Origin: Escherichia fergusonii ATCC 35469
GTDB lineage: Bacteria; Pseudomonadota; Gammaproteobacteria; Enterobacterales; Enterobacteriaceae
Direction of reading: 5' to 3'
Assembly: GCF_000026225.1 (NCBI RefSeq)
Contig: NC_011740.1
Span: forward strand, 3,348,001-3,412,000
DNA: 64,000 nt
Below are positions 1 to 12,196 of the stretch, in pieces (the stretch's first letter is position 1; every line of letters starts with the position of its first letter). Made by a program: the position numbers and the translations under genes. The notes beneath the pieces are model-generated. The model was not told where the DNA came from. It was given only the letters and a program-made list of their open reading frames with translations, and searched no databases.

Positions 1-54
1 GCACTTTGGGCAGGACTCATTATTACGCACCGTGAACAGTGCTGATTTCGCCAT
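1..54 (-). CDS. yrdD: YrdD, topoisomerase I-like zinc-finger protein (5' fragment)
   Basis: Only the first 18 codons lie in the window; the gene runs off the left edge. The visible peptide begins MAKSALFTVRNNESCPKC and ends at the first CxxC of a zinc ribbon. This matches the start of YrdD, a protein made of topoisomerase-type C4 zinc fingers with no topoisomerase domain. It lies 28 bp downstream of smg on the same strand, as in the E. coli dprA-smg-yrdD-tsaC order, and is probably co-transcribed. The function of the family is not well established. Confidence 0.85.
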   Translation of the reverse strand, partial: MAKSALFTVRNNESCPKC

Positions 55-82
55 AACAACTTATGCTGAATTAAAGAAATGA

Positions 83-556
83 TTAATGCAGCATACCTTC
101 ATTCACTTCAAAGAGTAATTCTTCCATTTGCTGGTACGCATTTTCGCAGCCCGGAATATTGAACAACACCATCAGGATTACCCATTTCAGGTCTTCCAGG
201 TCGAACTCAGCGGTATCCAGCGCGAGCACTCGCTCTATCACCATTTCACGGGTTTCAAGGTTAAGCACCTGAATTTGCTCAAGGAAAAGCAGAAAACCAC
301 GACAGCTGGCATCCAGTCTTTCACACTCTTCAGGGGTATAAATACGCATGGAGAGTGGATCAGAGGCCAGTTGCATCGGTTCTGCCAGTCCTTCCTGATA
401 ATCCGCAAGCTTTTCCAGCCAAAGCAGGGCATTGTAGATATCTTCTCGATCAAATCCTGCGTCGGTAAGATCCTGTTCAAGTTTGTCCTGATCCACACGC
501 AACTCAGCTTCTGTGTGAATATAGGTTTCAAACAAATACATTAGTACGTCGAACAT
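83..556 (-). CDS. smg: Smg family protein (DUF494)
   Basis: This 157-residue acidic, mostly helical protein has no signal peptide or membrane segment and matches the enterobacterial Smg family. Its first 29 bp overlap the 3' end of dprA, so the two genes are translationally linked. The biochemical role of Smg is unknown. Conserved linkage with dprA, def and fmt is the main contextual clue. I take the ATG at 554-556, which gives the usual family length. Confidence 0.9.
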
Positions 557-1652
557 GGCATGCCCTCCTCAATCGGACATAGCCGCCGGGTACAGCTGCG
601 ATCCATCCTGCTAACTCCAGTTCGAGTAGTTGAGTAACTACCTCTGGCACAGGTTGGCCGGCACGTTCAGCGACGACGTCAACAGGTGTTACCTCATCTC
701 CTACGTTAGCCAGGAGCTCAGGAAATGGCAATGCCACGTCTTCCTGATCTGGTGAATAAAATGAATTTTCAGGCGCGTCTGGCAACCAGTGCAATCCAAA
801 TTGCAAGTTTTCCAGAATTTCTTCCGGTTCCGTCACAAGAATCGCACCTTGTTTTATTAACCAGTGAGGCCCTTCGCTTCCCGGATTCCCTATTGGACCT
901 GGCAAGGCAAAAACTTCTCGCCCCTGTTCAAGCGCACAACGCGCTGTCACCAGCGAACCACTGCGCAAAGCAGCTTCCACCACAAGTACACCTTTACTTA
1001 GACCACTGATAATGCGATTTCTTCGCGGGAAATTGTAAGCAAGAGGTGGAACATCGAGGGGAAATTCCGAGACGAGAGCTCCGCCATGTTCAAGCAGACT
1101 GGTAGCCAGCCGGGCATGGCGGCGGGGATGAATGGTATTAAGTCCATTCCCCAATACAGCAATGCTGACGCCATTCACCTGCAAGGCCGCTTTATGCGCC
1201 ACACCATCGATTCCTCGCGCCAGTCCACTCGTAATTGTCACTCCACGCGTCGCCAGAGTTTCGCAAAATAATCGTCCCCAGCGTTCGCCATACCATGAAT
1301 GCGCCCGACTCCCCACTACAGCAAGCTGAAATGAATGCAATGCGCGCAGTTCTCCAGCAACAAACAGCGCACCGGGGTAATCTGCTGTCGCCAGAAGTTG
1401 GGAAGGATAAAATTCACTATCCGCTGAGATTAAATGATGGTTTGGTTGATTCAACCAACAAAGTGAGCTCTCAATACTCTTTGGCGGAAATGAAAGAAAG
1501 CGTTGTGCCTGCCGCAATGTAAGCCCTGTTTGCTGCAATACAACCGCATCAATATGCGACTGTTTTGCCAGCCAGTGAGCTATACGGACCATATCATCGC
1601 CGTACAAGCTGCTGACGCTCATTAAACGCAGCCAAATTTCTGTATCGACCAT
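528..1652 (-). CDS. dprA: DNA-processing protein DprA (Smf)
   Basis: The 374-residue protein has the order expected for DprA: an N-terminal SAM-like helical region, a central Rossmann DNA-binding domain and a C-terminal winged-helix-like domain (about 310-374). The Rossmann part carries the motifs [65 protein letters not shown] and EAALRSGSL. DprA binds incoming single-stranded DNA and loads RecA in naturally competent bacteria. In E. coli it is full length although natural competence is not ordinarily seen. It is divergent from def across 129 bp. Confidence 0.95.
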
Positions 1653-1707
1653 CCTTATCTCCCTGCCATAAGCAGCCTTAGCAATCTTTGCGATTGGTCA
1701 GTGATGC

Positions 1708-1736
1708 TGTCAATCAGAGGGGGATTTGTCTAGAAT
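1708..1736 (+). promoter_or_regulatory. Putative sigma-70 promoter for def-fmt-rsmB-trkA
   Basis: A TGTCAA hexamer at 1708-1713 and TAGAAT at 1731-1736 are separated by 17 bp, ending 45 bp upstream of the def start codon in the dprA-def divergent gap. The -10 is good and the -35 moderate. No operator is apparent. Confidence 0.45.
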
Positions 1737-1781
1737 AGAAGAAATAATCTTTCTAACTCCTGAACACATCTCTGGAGATTT

Positions 1782-2291
1782 ATGTCAGTTTTGCAAGTGT
1801 TACATATTCCGGACGAGCGGCTTCGCAAAGTTGCTAAACCGGTAGAAGAAGTGAATGCAGAAATTCAGCGTATCGTCGATGATATGTTCGAGACGATGTA
1901 CGCAGAAGAAGGTATTGGCCTGGCGGCAACCCAGGTTGATATCCATCAACGTATCATTGTTATTGATGTTTCGGAAAACCGTGACGAACGGCTGGTGTTA
2001 ATCAATCCGGAGCTTTTAGAAAAAAGCGGCGAAACAGGCATTGAAGAAGGTTGCCTGTCGATCCCTGAACAACGTGCTTTAGTGCCACGCGCAGAGAAAG
2101 TTAAAATTCGCGCCCTGGACCGCGACGGTAAACCATTTGAACTGGAAGCAGACGGTCTGTTAGCCATCTGTATTCAGCATGAGATGGATCACCTGGTCGG
2201 CAAACTGTTTATGGATTATCTGTCACCGCTGAAACAACAACGTATTCGTCAGAAAGTTGAAAAACTGGATCGTCTGAAAGCCCGGGCTTAA
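1782..2291 (+). CDS. def: Peptide deformylase
   Basis: This 169-residue metalloenzyme removes the formyl group from the N-terminal methionine of nascent proteins. All three family motifs are present: GIGLAATQ (45-51), EGCLS (89-93) with metal ligand Cys91, and HEMDH (133-137) giving His133, His137 and catalytic Glu134. It is the first gene of a plus-strand set with fmt 14 bp downstream. The pairing is functional, since Fmt adds the formyl group that Def removes. Confidence 0.98.
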
Positions 2292-2305
2292 GGATAAGAA
2301 TTAAC

Positions 2306-3253
2306 GTGTCAGAATCACTACGTATTATTTTTGCGGGTACACCTGACTTTGCAGCGCGTCATCTCGACGCGCTGTTGTCTTCTGGTCATAACGTCGTTGG
2401 CGTGTTCACCCAGCCAGACCGACCGGCAGGACGCGGTAAAAAACTGATGCCCAGCCCGGTTAAAGTTCTGGCTGAGGAAAAAGGTCTGCCCGTTTTTCAA
2501 CCTGTTTCCCTGCGTCCACAAGAAAACCAGCAACTGGTCGCCGACCTGCAGGCTGATGTTATGGTCGTCGTCGCCTATGGTTTAATTCTGCCGAAAGCTG
2601 TGCTGGAGATGCCGCGTCTTGGCTGTATCAACGTTCATGGTTCACTGCTGCCACGCTGGCGCGGTGCTGCACCAATCCAACGCTCACTATGGGCGGGTGA
2701 TGCAGAAACTGGTGTGACCATTATGCAAATGGATGTTGGTTTAGACACCGGTGACATGCTCTATAAGCTCTCCTGCCCGATTACTGCAGAAGATACCAGT
2801 GGTACGCTGTACGACAAGCTGGCAGAGCTTGGCCCACAAGGGCTTATCACCACATTGAAACAACTGGCAGACGGCACGGCGAAACCAGAAGTTCAGGACG
2901 AAACTCTTGTCACTTACGCCGAAAAGTTGAGTAAAGAAGAAGCGCGTATTGACTGGTCGCTTTCGGCAGCGCAGCTTGAACGCTGCATTCGCGCTTTCAA
3001 TCCATGGCCAATGAGCTGGCTGGAAATTGAAGGACAGCCGGTTAAAGTCTGGAAAGCGTCGGTCATTGATACGGCAACCAACGCTGCACCAGGAACGATC
3101 CTTGAAGCCAATAAACAAGGCATTCAGGTTGCGACTGGTGGTGGCATCCTGAACCTGCTCTCGTTACAACCTGCGGGTAAGAAAGCGATGAGCGCGCAAG
3201 ACCTCCTGAATTCTCGTCGGGAATGGTTTGTTCCGGGCAACCGTCTGGTCTGA
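2306..3253 (+). CDS. fmt: Methionyl-tRNA formyltransferase
   Basis: Fmt transfers a formyl group from 10-formyltetrahydrofolate to Met-tRNA-fMet. The 315-residue protein has a Rossmann-type N-terminal domain and a C-terminal tRNA-binding domain from about residue 206. The folate-binding SLLP motif is at 113-116, with active-site residues Asn109, His111 and Asp147 (in DVGLDTGD). Translation starts at GTG (2306-2308), 14 bp after def; an AAGGATAAG stretch supplies the ribosome-binding site. Confidence 0.98.
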   Translation: MSESLRIIFAGTPDFAARHLDALLSSGHNVVGVFTQPDRPAGRGKKLMPSPVKVLAEEKGLPVFQPVSLRPQENQQLVADLQADVMVVVAYGLILPKAVLEMPRLGCINVHGSLLPRWRGAAPIQRSLWAGDAETGVTIMQMDVGLDTGDMLYKLSCPITAEDTSGTLYDKLAELGPQGLITTLKQLADGTAKPEVQDETLVTYAEKLSKEEARIDWSLSAAQLERCIRAFNPWPMSWLEIEGQPVKVWKASVIDTATNAAPGTILEANKQGIQVATGGGILNLLSLQPAGKKAMSAQDLLNSRREWFVPGNRLV

Positions 3254-3269
3254 TAGTCCACTCTTCTAA

Positions 3270-3293
3270 GCCCGGTCTTGCCGGGCATTTTTA
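3270..3293 (+). terminator. GC-rich hairpin with short T run in the fmt-rsmB gap
   Basis: GCCCGG and CCGGGC form a stem with a short TCTT loop, followed by ATTTTTA. It lies in the 45-bp gap between fmt and rsmB, just before the rsmB start codon. It could attenuate transcription or shape rsmB translation initiation. Only a partial terminator is likely, because rsmB has no other clear promoter. Confidence 0.4.
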
Positions 3294-3298
3294 TACTT

Positions 3299-4588
3299 AT
3301 GAAAAAACAACGTAATTTACGTAGCATGGCGGCACAGGCCGTTGAACAAGTCGTCGAGCAAGGGCAATCATTAAGCAACATTCTGCCACCGCTCCAGCAA
3401 AAAGTTTCTGATAAAGACAAAGCACTTCTTCAAGAGTTGTGCTTTGGCGTACTGCGTACGCTTTCACAGTTAGACTGGCTGATTAATAAGTTAATGGCCC
3501 GTCCGATGACCGGCAAACAGCGCACTGTGCATTACCTGATTATGGTTGGTTTGTATCAACTGCTTTATACCCGCATTCCACCTCATGCTGCGCTGGCTGA
3601 AACGGTTGAAGGTGCTGTCGCAATTAAGCGTCCGCAACTTAAAGGGTTGATTAACGGCGTATTACGCCAGTTCCAGCGTCAGCAAGAAGAGTTATTAGCC
3701 GAGTTTAATGCCAGTGATGCACGTTATCTGCATCCTTCCTGGTTGCTGAAGCGTCTGCAAAAAGCGTATCCAGAGCAATGGCAATCCATCATTGAAGCCA
3801 ATAACCAGCGTCCGCCAATGTGGCTGCGCGTTAATCGTACGCATCATTCCCGCGACAGCTGGCTTGCATTGCTGGATGAAGCAGGAATGAAAGGTTTCCC
3901 GCATGCGGATTACCCTGATGCTGTACGGCTGGAAACACCTGCACCTGTTCATGTGCTACCAGGTTTTGAAGAAGGATGGGTTACCGTTCAGGATGCATCA
4001 GCACAAGGTTGCATGGCCTGGCTTGCGCCACAAAACGGTGAACACATTCTGGATCTTTGCGCTGCCCCCGGCGGTAAAACAACGCATATCCTTGAGGTGG
4101 CGCCAGAAGCGCAGGTTGTTGCGGTTGATATTGACGAACAGCGCCTCTCTCGCGTTTACGACAATTTAAAACGCCTTGGTATGAAGGCGACCGTGAAACA
4201 AGGTGATGGCCGCTACCCTTCCCAATGGTGTGGCGAGCAACAGTTTGATCGCATTTTATTAGATGCGCCTTGTTCAGCAACCGGTGTGATTCGTCGCCAT
4301 CCGGATATTAAATGGTTACGTCGCGATCGCGATATCCCGGAACTCGCGCAATTGCAGTCTGAAATTCTCGACGCCATTTGGCCGCATTTAAAATCCGGTG
4401 GAATCCTGATCTATGCCACCTGTTCGGTGTTACCGGAAGAGAATAGCCTGCAGATTAAAGCCTTTTTGCAACGTACCGCTGATGCCGAACTTTGCGAAAC
4501 AGGAACACCAGAGCAACCGGGTAAACAAAATCTGCCTGGTGCCGAAGAGGGCGACGGCTTCTTTTACGCTAAGCTAATCAAAAAGTGA
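3299..4588 (+). CDS. rsmB: 16S rRNA (cytosine(967)-C(5))-methyltransferase RsmB
   Basis: RsmB methylates C967 of 16S rRNA using S-adenosylmethionine. I start at the ATG at 3299, giving 429 residues; an in-frame TTG at 3278 lies inside a hairpin and is unlikely. An N-terminal NusB-like RNA-binding domain covers about 1-140. The Rossmann methyltransferase domain follows, with the SAM loop DLCAAPGGKT (252-261) and the two catalytic-type cysteines of m5C methyltransferases, Cys325 in DAPCSATG and Cys375 in YATCS. It sits between fmt and trkA. Confidence 0.96.
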   Translation: MKKQRNLRSMAAQAVEQVVEQGQSLSNILPPLQQKVSDKDKALLQELCFGVLRTLSQLDWLINKLMARPMTGKQRTVHYLIMVGLYQLLYTRIPPHAALAETVEGAVAIKRPQLKGLINGVLRQFQRQQEELLAEFNASDARYLHPSWLLKRLQKAYPEQWQSIIEANNQRPPMWLRVNRTHHSRDSWLALLDEAGMKGFPHADYPDAVRLETPAPVHVLPGFEEGWVTVQDASAQGCMAWLAPQNGEHILDLCAAPGGKTTHILEVAPEAQVVAVDIDEQRLSRVYDNLKRLGMKATVKQGDGRYPSQWCGEQQFDRILLDAPCSATGVIRRHPDIKWLRRDRDIPELAQLQSEILDAIWPHLKSGGILIYATCSVLPEENSLQIKAFLQRTADAELCETGTPEQPGKQNLPGAEEGDGFFYAKLIKK

Positions 4589-4609
4589 TGAGATAACGGG
4601 TCGCGACTG

Positions 4610-5986
4610 ATGAAAATTATCATTCTGGGTGCCGGCCAGGTTGGCGGCACACTGGCGGAAAACCTGGTTGGCGAGAACAACGATATTACTGTTGTCGATA
4701 CCAACGGTGAGCGTCTGCGGACCTTGCAGGATAAATTTGACCTGCGGGTCGTGCAGGGGCATGGCTCTCATCCACGCGTATTGCGGGAGGCAGGTGCCGA
4801 CGACGCCGATATGCTGGTTGCTGTAACCAGTTCAGATGAAACCAATATGGTTGCCTGCCAGGTAGCCTACTCACTTTTCAACACCCCTAATCGCATCGCT
4901 CGTATCCGCTCACCAGACTACGTGCGCGATGCCGATAAGCTATTTCATTCAGATGCTGTGCCGATTGATCATCTGATCGCACCAGAGCAGTTGGTTATCG
5001 ATAATATTTACCGACTGATTGAGTATCCCGGCGCATTGCAGGTGGTGAACTTCGCGGAGGGTAAAGTCAGCCTGGCTGTGGTTAAAGCCTATTATGGCGG
5101 CCCGCTGATTGGTAATGCACTTTCGACCATGCGCGAACATATGCCACATATCGATACTCGTGTGGCAGCAATTTTCCGCCACGATCGCCCCATTCGTCCG
5201 CAAGGTTCGACCATTGTTGAAGCGGGTGATGAAGTGTTCTTTATTGCCGCTTCACAGCATATCCGCGCGGTGATGAGTGAATTACAGCGACTGGAAAAAC
5301 CGTATAAGCGGATCATGCTGGTTGGTGGTGGTAATATCGGTGCAGGGCTGGCGCGTCGTCTGGAAAAAGATTACAGCGTTAAACTCATCGAACGTAATCA
5401 GCAGCGCGCTGCCGAACTGGCGGAAAAGTTGCAGAATACGATCGTCTTTTTTGGTGATGCGTCGGATCAAGAACTGCTGGCCGAAGAACATATCGATCAA
5501 GTTGATCTGTTTATTGCCGTCACCAACGATGACGAAGCCAATATCATGTCCGCCATGCTTGCCAAACGTATGGGTGCGAAAAAGGTGATGGTATTGATCC
5601 AGCGTCGCGCTTATGTGGATCTGGTTCAGGGGAGCGTGATCGATATTGCAATTTCACCGCAACAAGCGACCATCTCTGCGTTGCTTAGTCACGTGCGAAA
5701 AGCCGATATTGTTGGTGTTTCCTCATTGCGCCGCGGTGTTGCAGAAGCTATTGAAGCTGTTGCTCACGGTGATGAAAGCACCTCACGCGTTGTGGGCAGA
5801 GTCATTGATGAAATCAAGCTACCACCAGGAACGATTATTGGTGCTGTAGTACGCGGCAATGATGTGATGATTGCCAATGACAATCTGCGTATTGAGCAAG
5901 GCGATCATGTAATTATGTTCCTGACGGACAAAAAGTTTATTACCGACGTCGAACGTCTCTTCCAGCCAAGTCCTTTCTTCTTGTAA
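4610..5986 (+). CDS. trkA: Trk system potassium uptake regulator TrkA
   Basis: TrkA is the cytoplasmic NAD(H)-binding subunit that gates the TrkH/TrkG potassium channels at the inner membrane. The 458 residues form two tandem RCK units. The first nucleotide-binding loop is ILGAGQVGG near residue 4, and the second is LVGGGNIGAGLA near residue 236. Each RCK_N domain is followed by an RCK_C domain. It lies 21 bp after rsmB and ends at a strong terminator, so it closes the def operon. Confidence 0.97.
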   Translation: MKIIILGAGQVGGTLAENLVGENNDITVVDTNGERLRTLQDKFDLRVVQGHGSHPRVLREAGADDADMLVAVTSSDETNMVACQVAYSLFNTPNRIARIRSPDYVRDADKLFHSDAVPIDHLIAPEQLVIDNIYRLIEYPGALQVVNFAEGKVSLAVVKAYYGGPLIGNALSTMREHMPHIDTRVAAIFRHDRPIRPQGSTIVEAGDEVFFIAASQHIRAVMSELQRLEKPYKRIMLVGGGNIGAGLARRLEKDYSVKLIERNQQRAAELAEKLQNTIVFFGDASDQELLAEEHIDQVDLFIAVTNDDEANIMSAMLAKRMGAKKVMVLIQRRAYVDLVQGSVIDIAISPQQATISALLSHVRKADIVGVSSLRRGVAEAIEAVAHGDESTSRVVGRVIDEIKLPPGTIIGAVVRGNDVMIANDNLRIEQGDHVIMFLTDKKFITDVERLFQPSPFFL

Positions 5987-5988
5987 TT

Positions 5989-6018
5989 AATAAGGCGTCT
6001 TCTGGCGCCTTATTATTT
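5989..6018 (+). terminator. Rho-independent terminator after trkA
   Basis: A 9-bp stem (AATAAGGCG / CGCCTTATT) with an 8-base loop begins two bases after the trkA stop and is followed by ATTT. It closes the def-fmt-rsmB-trkA unit. Confidence 0.8.
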
Positions 6019-6115
6019 CCCTTTTCTTTTCAAGGATTAATTAAATTCATTCCCGGCAGGAAAATAGCTTAACATTTGTTAGACTTATGATTGTCGGCTT
6101 TATAGGGAGAATAAC

Positions 6116-6526
6116 ATGAGCATTATTAAAGAATTTCGCGAATTTGCAATGCGCGGAAATGTGGTGGATTTGGCAGTGGGTGTCATTATCGGTGCGGCCT
6201 TCGGTAAGATTGTCTCTTCACTGGTTGCAGATATCATCATGCCGCCGCTGGGTTTATTAATTGGTGGGATCGACTTTAAACAGTTTGCTGTCACGCTACG
6301 CGATGCGCAAGGGGATATCCCCGCTGTCGTCATGCATTACGGTGTCTTCATTCAAAACGTATTTGATTTTCTGATTGTCGCCTTTGCCATCTTTATGGCA
6401 ATTAAGCTAATCAACAAACTGAATCGTAAGAAAGAAGAACCGGCAGCCGCGCCAGCGCCAACCAAAGAAGAAGTTTTACTGACCGAGATCCGTGATTTGC
6501 TAAAAGAGCAGAATAATCGCTCTTAA
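6116..6526 (+). CDS. mscL: Large-conductance mechanosensitive channel MscL
   Basis: MscL is a homopentameric inner-membrane channel opened by membrane tension, releasing solutes on hypo-osmotic shock. The 136-residue protein shows the amphipathic N-terminal helix (SIIKEFREFAMRG), TM1 (about 15-43), a periplasmic loop, TM2 (about 76-98) and a charged C-terminal helix bundle (about 104-136). It appears identical to K-12 MscL as I remember it. Its last four bases overlap the convergent arfA stop. Confidence 0.98.
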   Translation: MSIIKEFREFAMRGNVVDLAVGVIIGAAFGKIVSSLVADIIMPPLGLLIGGIDFKQFAVTLRDAQGDIPAVVMHYGVFIQNVFDFLIVAFAIFMAIKLINKLNRKKEEPAAAPAPTKEEVLLTEIRDLLKEQNNRS

Positions 6527-6741
6527 AAAGCCCCTGAAAGCAGAAGGCCAGTGGTAAAAAAGTGATTTACTTTCTTGCCACTGGCCTCCCAGTTTCCCCG
6601 ATTGCCATGTTTTCCTTTTCGCATGTAACTACCTTTCCCCTTCTTATTTTTCTCTACACGCTGTCGGAATAAAGGATCATGTAGCAATGCTTCTATCGAA
6701 TTATCTTTTATCTGTCCTTTAGTATGCTGATATCGGCTCAT
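6523..6741 (-). CDS. arfA: Alternative ribosome-rescue factor ArfA
   Basis: ArfA rescues ribosomes stalled on mRNAs without a stop codon, recruiting RF2 to release the peptide when trans-translation fails. The 72-residue basic protein keeps the functional core (IKDNSIEALLHDPLFRQRV, then a KGKGSYMRKGKHGNRG segment). It ends in a hydrophobic tail (HHFFTTGLLLSGAF-type) that is known to destabilise the full-length protein. A strong hairpin inside the 3' coding region matches the known RNase III site. It converges on mscL. Confidence 0.95.
   Translation of the reverse strand: MSRYQHTKGQIKDNSIEALLHDPLFRQRVEKNKKGKGSYMRKGKHGNRGNWEASGKKVNHFFTTGLLLSGAF
6546..6586 (-). promoter_or_regulatory. RNase III-type hairpin within arfA coding sequence
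   Basis: GGCCAGTGG (6546-6554) and CCACTGGCC (6578-6586) form a perfect 9-bp stem, with further pairing possible in the AT-rich loop. It lies inside arfA about 40 bases before the stop. In E. coli this arfA hairpin is cut by RNase III, so most ArfA is made from a non-stop mRNA. That product is tagged by tmRNA when trans-translation works and accumulates in active truncated form when it does not. Confidence 0.8.
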
Positions 6742-6796
6742 AAAAACTCCAGTTGGTTATTTAACGGCGCGAGTGTAATCCCGCCAGTGCAAAAAA

Positions 6797-7222
6797 TCAA
6801 CAACCACTCTTAACGCCACTCGCCCCTTGTTCAAGGGCTTCAAGAATCGAGCAATAAACACTGCTATGGGCGGTCCCACAGCAGGCATCGTTAAGGCGTT
6901 GCAAGGAACGCTGCATACTCTGCAACTCGGCTATCCGTGCTTCCACTTCCTGTAATCTTTCCTGCACAATGCCTTTTGACTCCTGACAGGTATGGTGCTC
7001 AGGATCGATACGGATCGACAGCAACTCGCGGATCGACTCCAGACTGAAACCAAGTTGTCTGGCATGGCGGATAAATTTCAATCGCTGGAGATCGCTTTCG
7101 GTATACAGGCGAAACCCACCTTCGGTACGTACTTCATGCTCCATCATCTGCTGCTTTTCGTAATAACGAATCGTGTCGGGTGTTACTTCCGCCATTTTTG
7201 CCAGCTCACCAATGCGATACAT
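6797..7222 (-). CDS. zntR: Zn(II)-responsive transcriptional regulator ZntR
   Basis: ZntR is a MerR-family activator of the zinc exporter gene zntA. The 141 residues comprise an N-terminal winged helix (YRIGELAKMAEVTPDTIRYYEK), a dimerisation helix (about 80-110) and a C-terminal metal-binding loop. The known zinc ligands are all present: Cys79, Cys114, Cys115, His119 and Cys124. It lies 10 bp downstream of yhdN on the same strand. The target promoter is not in this window. Confidence 0.97.
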   Translation of the reverse strand: MYRIGELAKMAEVTPDTIRYYEKQQMMEHEVRTEGGFRLYTESDLQRLKFIRHARQLGFSLESIRELLSIRIDPEHHTCQESKGIVQERLQEVEARIAELQSMQRSLQRLNDACCGTAHSSVYCSILEALEQGASGVKSGC

Positions 7223-7232
7223 ACATACTCCA

Positions 7233-7601
7233 CTAGTTATCGTTGATTTTATTCAACAACTTGTCAGCATAATCGCCGCGTAAAAAATCGGTACTCAATC
7301 CTGCTTGTCGCAGCTTTAACTCCAGTAATGACAATCGACGACTAATCTCTTGATATTGCGGATCATCGTGACGGATACCTTCGAGGATATCCATAAGATG
7401 AATTGCTTCCCTCCGTTGCTCAAGTTCTGGCGGTAAGCAACCAGCATTCTTCAACAAGCGATACCCCGCACGTAATTCTGGTGGCACGTGGGAATCATCA
7501 TCCAGGATTAATGGTTCGCCGCTACCAGGTAGGTTATCAAACTCACCTTTGGATTGTGCCTCAGTAATATGACGCTCTGCCCACTGGTCAAGTAACCACA
7601 T
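7233..7601 (-). CDS. yhdN: YhdN, DUF1992 family protein
   Basis: This 122-residue soluble protein matches the DUF1992 family, related to the conserved region of DnaJ-homologue subfamily C member 28. The conserved block is a family signature: AERHITEAQSKGEFDNLPGSG, then proline-rich PPELRAGYRLLKNAG. Its function is not known. It is followed 10 bp later by zntR and was probably co-transcribed with it. Confidence 0.85.
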   Translation of the reverse strand: MWLLDQWAERHITEAQSKGEFDNLPGSGEPLILDDDSHVPPELRAGYRLLKNAGCLPPELEQRREAIHLMDILEGIRHDDPQYQEISRRLSLLELKLRQAGLSTDFLRGDYADKLLNKINDN

Positions 7602-7666
7602 AAATACTCCAGGGGATGAACAAAAAGAGTACAGCTATTGTAGATAAGTGGGGATACTACGGGTAT

Positions 7667-7694
7667 AAAAAAACCCGCCGGGGCGGGTTTTTTT
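7667..7694 (-). terminator. Rho-independent terminator of the alpha operon (after rplQ)
   Basis: ACCCGCC and GGCGGGT form a GC-rich stem flanked by A and T runs on both sides. It stands 13 bp past the rplQ stop and ends the alpha operon on the minus strand. The symmetrical A/T runs would let it work in both directions. Confidence 0.85.
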
Positions 7695-7707
7695 ACGTTG
7701 CTTCAGA

Positions 7708-8115
<408 letters not shown>

Positions 8116-8131
8116 TTAACCTGTGATCCGG

Positions 8132-9121
8132 TTACTCGTCAGCGATGCTTGCCGGTGGCCAGTTTTCCAGGCGCATGCCCAGAGACAGTCCACGGGAAGC
8201 CAGCACGTCTTTAATCTCAGTAAGAGATTTTTTACCAAGGTTAGGCGTTTTAAGGAGCTCAACCTCGGTACGCTGTACCAGATCACCGATATAGTGGATA
8301 GCTTCTGCTTTAAGGCAGTTAGCAGAGCGGACAGTCAATTCCAGATCGTCAACAGGGCGCAGCAGGATCGGATCGAACTCTGGTTTCTCTTCTTTCACTT
8401 CAGGCTGACGTACATCACGTAAGTCAACGAAAGCTTCCAGTTGTTCAGCCAGAATGGTTGCCGCACGACGAATCGCCTCTTCAGGATCGATTGTGCCGTT
8501 GGTTTCCATTTCGATGACCAGCTTGTCCAGGTCGGTACGCTGTTCTACACGCGCTGCTTCAACATTGTAGGCAATACGCTCCACAGGGCTGTAGCATGCG
8601 TCGACCAGCAGACGGCCGATTGGGCGCTCATCTTCTTCCGAATGAATTCGGGTAGAAGCCGGCACATAACCACGACCGCGCTGAACTTTGATACGCATGC
8701 TAATAGACGCGTTCTCATCGGTCAGGTGGCAGATCACGTGCTGCGGCTTGACGATTTCGACATCACCGTCGTGGGTGATATCGGCTGCAGTCACAGGGCC
8801 AATGCCAGATTTATTCAAGGTAAGAATAACTTCATCTTTGCCCTGAACTCTCACCGCCAGCCCTTTCAGGTTGAGCAGGATTTCCAGGATATCTTCCTGA
8901 ACGCCTTCTTTGGTGCTGTACTCATGTAGTACACCATCAATCTCAACCTCGGTCACCGCGCAACCCGGCATCGATGAGAGCAGAATACGGCGCAGTGCGT
9001 TACCCAGAGTATGGCCAAAGCCACGCTCTAAAGGCTCAAGGGTCACCTTGGCGTGCGTCGAACTCACTTGCTCGATATCAACCAGGCGCGGTTTTAGAAA
9101 CTCTGTCACAGAACCCTGCAT
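8132..9121 (-). CDS. rpoA: RNA polymerase subunit alpha
   Basis: The alpha subunit nucleates RNA polymerase assembly and contacts UP elements and activators. The 329-residue protein has the standard length: an N-terminal dimerisation domain (1-235), a linker, and the C-terminal DNA-binding domain (about 249-329). The latter holds the [14 protein letters not shown] segment with the Arg265-region DNA contact, and [14 protein letters not shown]. It sits between rpsD and rplQ, so it is expressed with ribosomal proteins under S4 control of the upstream leader. Confidence 0.99.
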
Positions 9122-9146
9122 TGTGTCCTCTCTTTGGTACTAAGCT

Positions 9147-10193
<1,047 letters not shown>

Positions 10194-10206
10194 TCAATCA
10201 CCCCGA

Positions 10207-10563
<357 letters not shown>

Positions 10564-10656
10564 TATGCACTCCTACTATTTAATATGTACGTTCCATGCT
10601 GAAAAGCCCGTTTTCAGGATACTCAAATGGAAACGCACAGACATACAAAAGATTGG
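10564..10656 (-). promoter_or_regulatory. Alpha operon leader (S4 autoregulatory region)
   Basis: The untranslated region between the inferred transcription start and the rpsM GTG is about 93 nt and contains several complementary blocks around the start codon. In E. coli the corresponding leader folds into a nested pseudoknot that S4 traps to block rpsM initiation. I infer the same role from position and length; I did not derive the full pseudoknot. Confidence 0.6.
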
Positions 10657-10662
10657 CTGGCT

Positions 10663-10691
10663 AATCTAGCCAGCTCAACCCAACTTTGCAA
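10663..10691 (-). promoter_or_regulatory. Alpha operon promoter
   Basis: On the minus strand a TTGCAA -35 (10686-10691) and a TAGATT -10 (10663-10668) are 17 bp apart, in the 146-bp gap between rpmJ and rpsM. The -10 overlaps a GCTGGCTA/TAGCCAGC hairpin at 10655-10674, which could also reduce readthrough from the spc operon. Confidence 0.65.
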
Positions 10692-10709
10692 GAAAAATAT
10701 GCGAAAAAA

Positions 10710-12189
<1,480 letters not shown>

Positions 12190-12196
12190 CTGCTAC

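Noticed and set aside
3278..3298. Upstream TTG start for rsmB adding seven residues
   Set aside because: It lies inside a GC-rich hairpin, and the ATG at 3299 gives the usual 429-residue protein.
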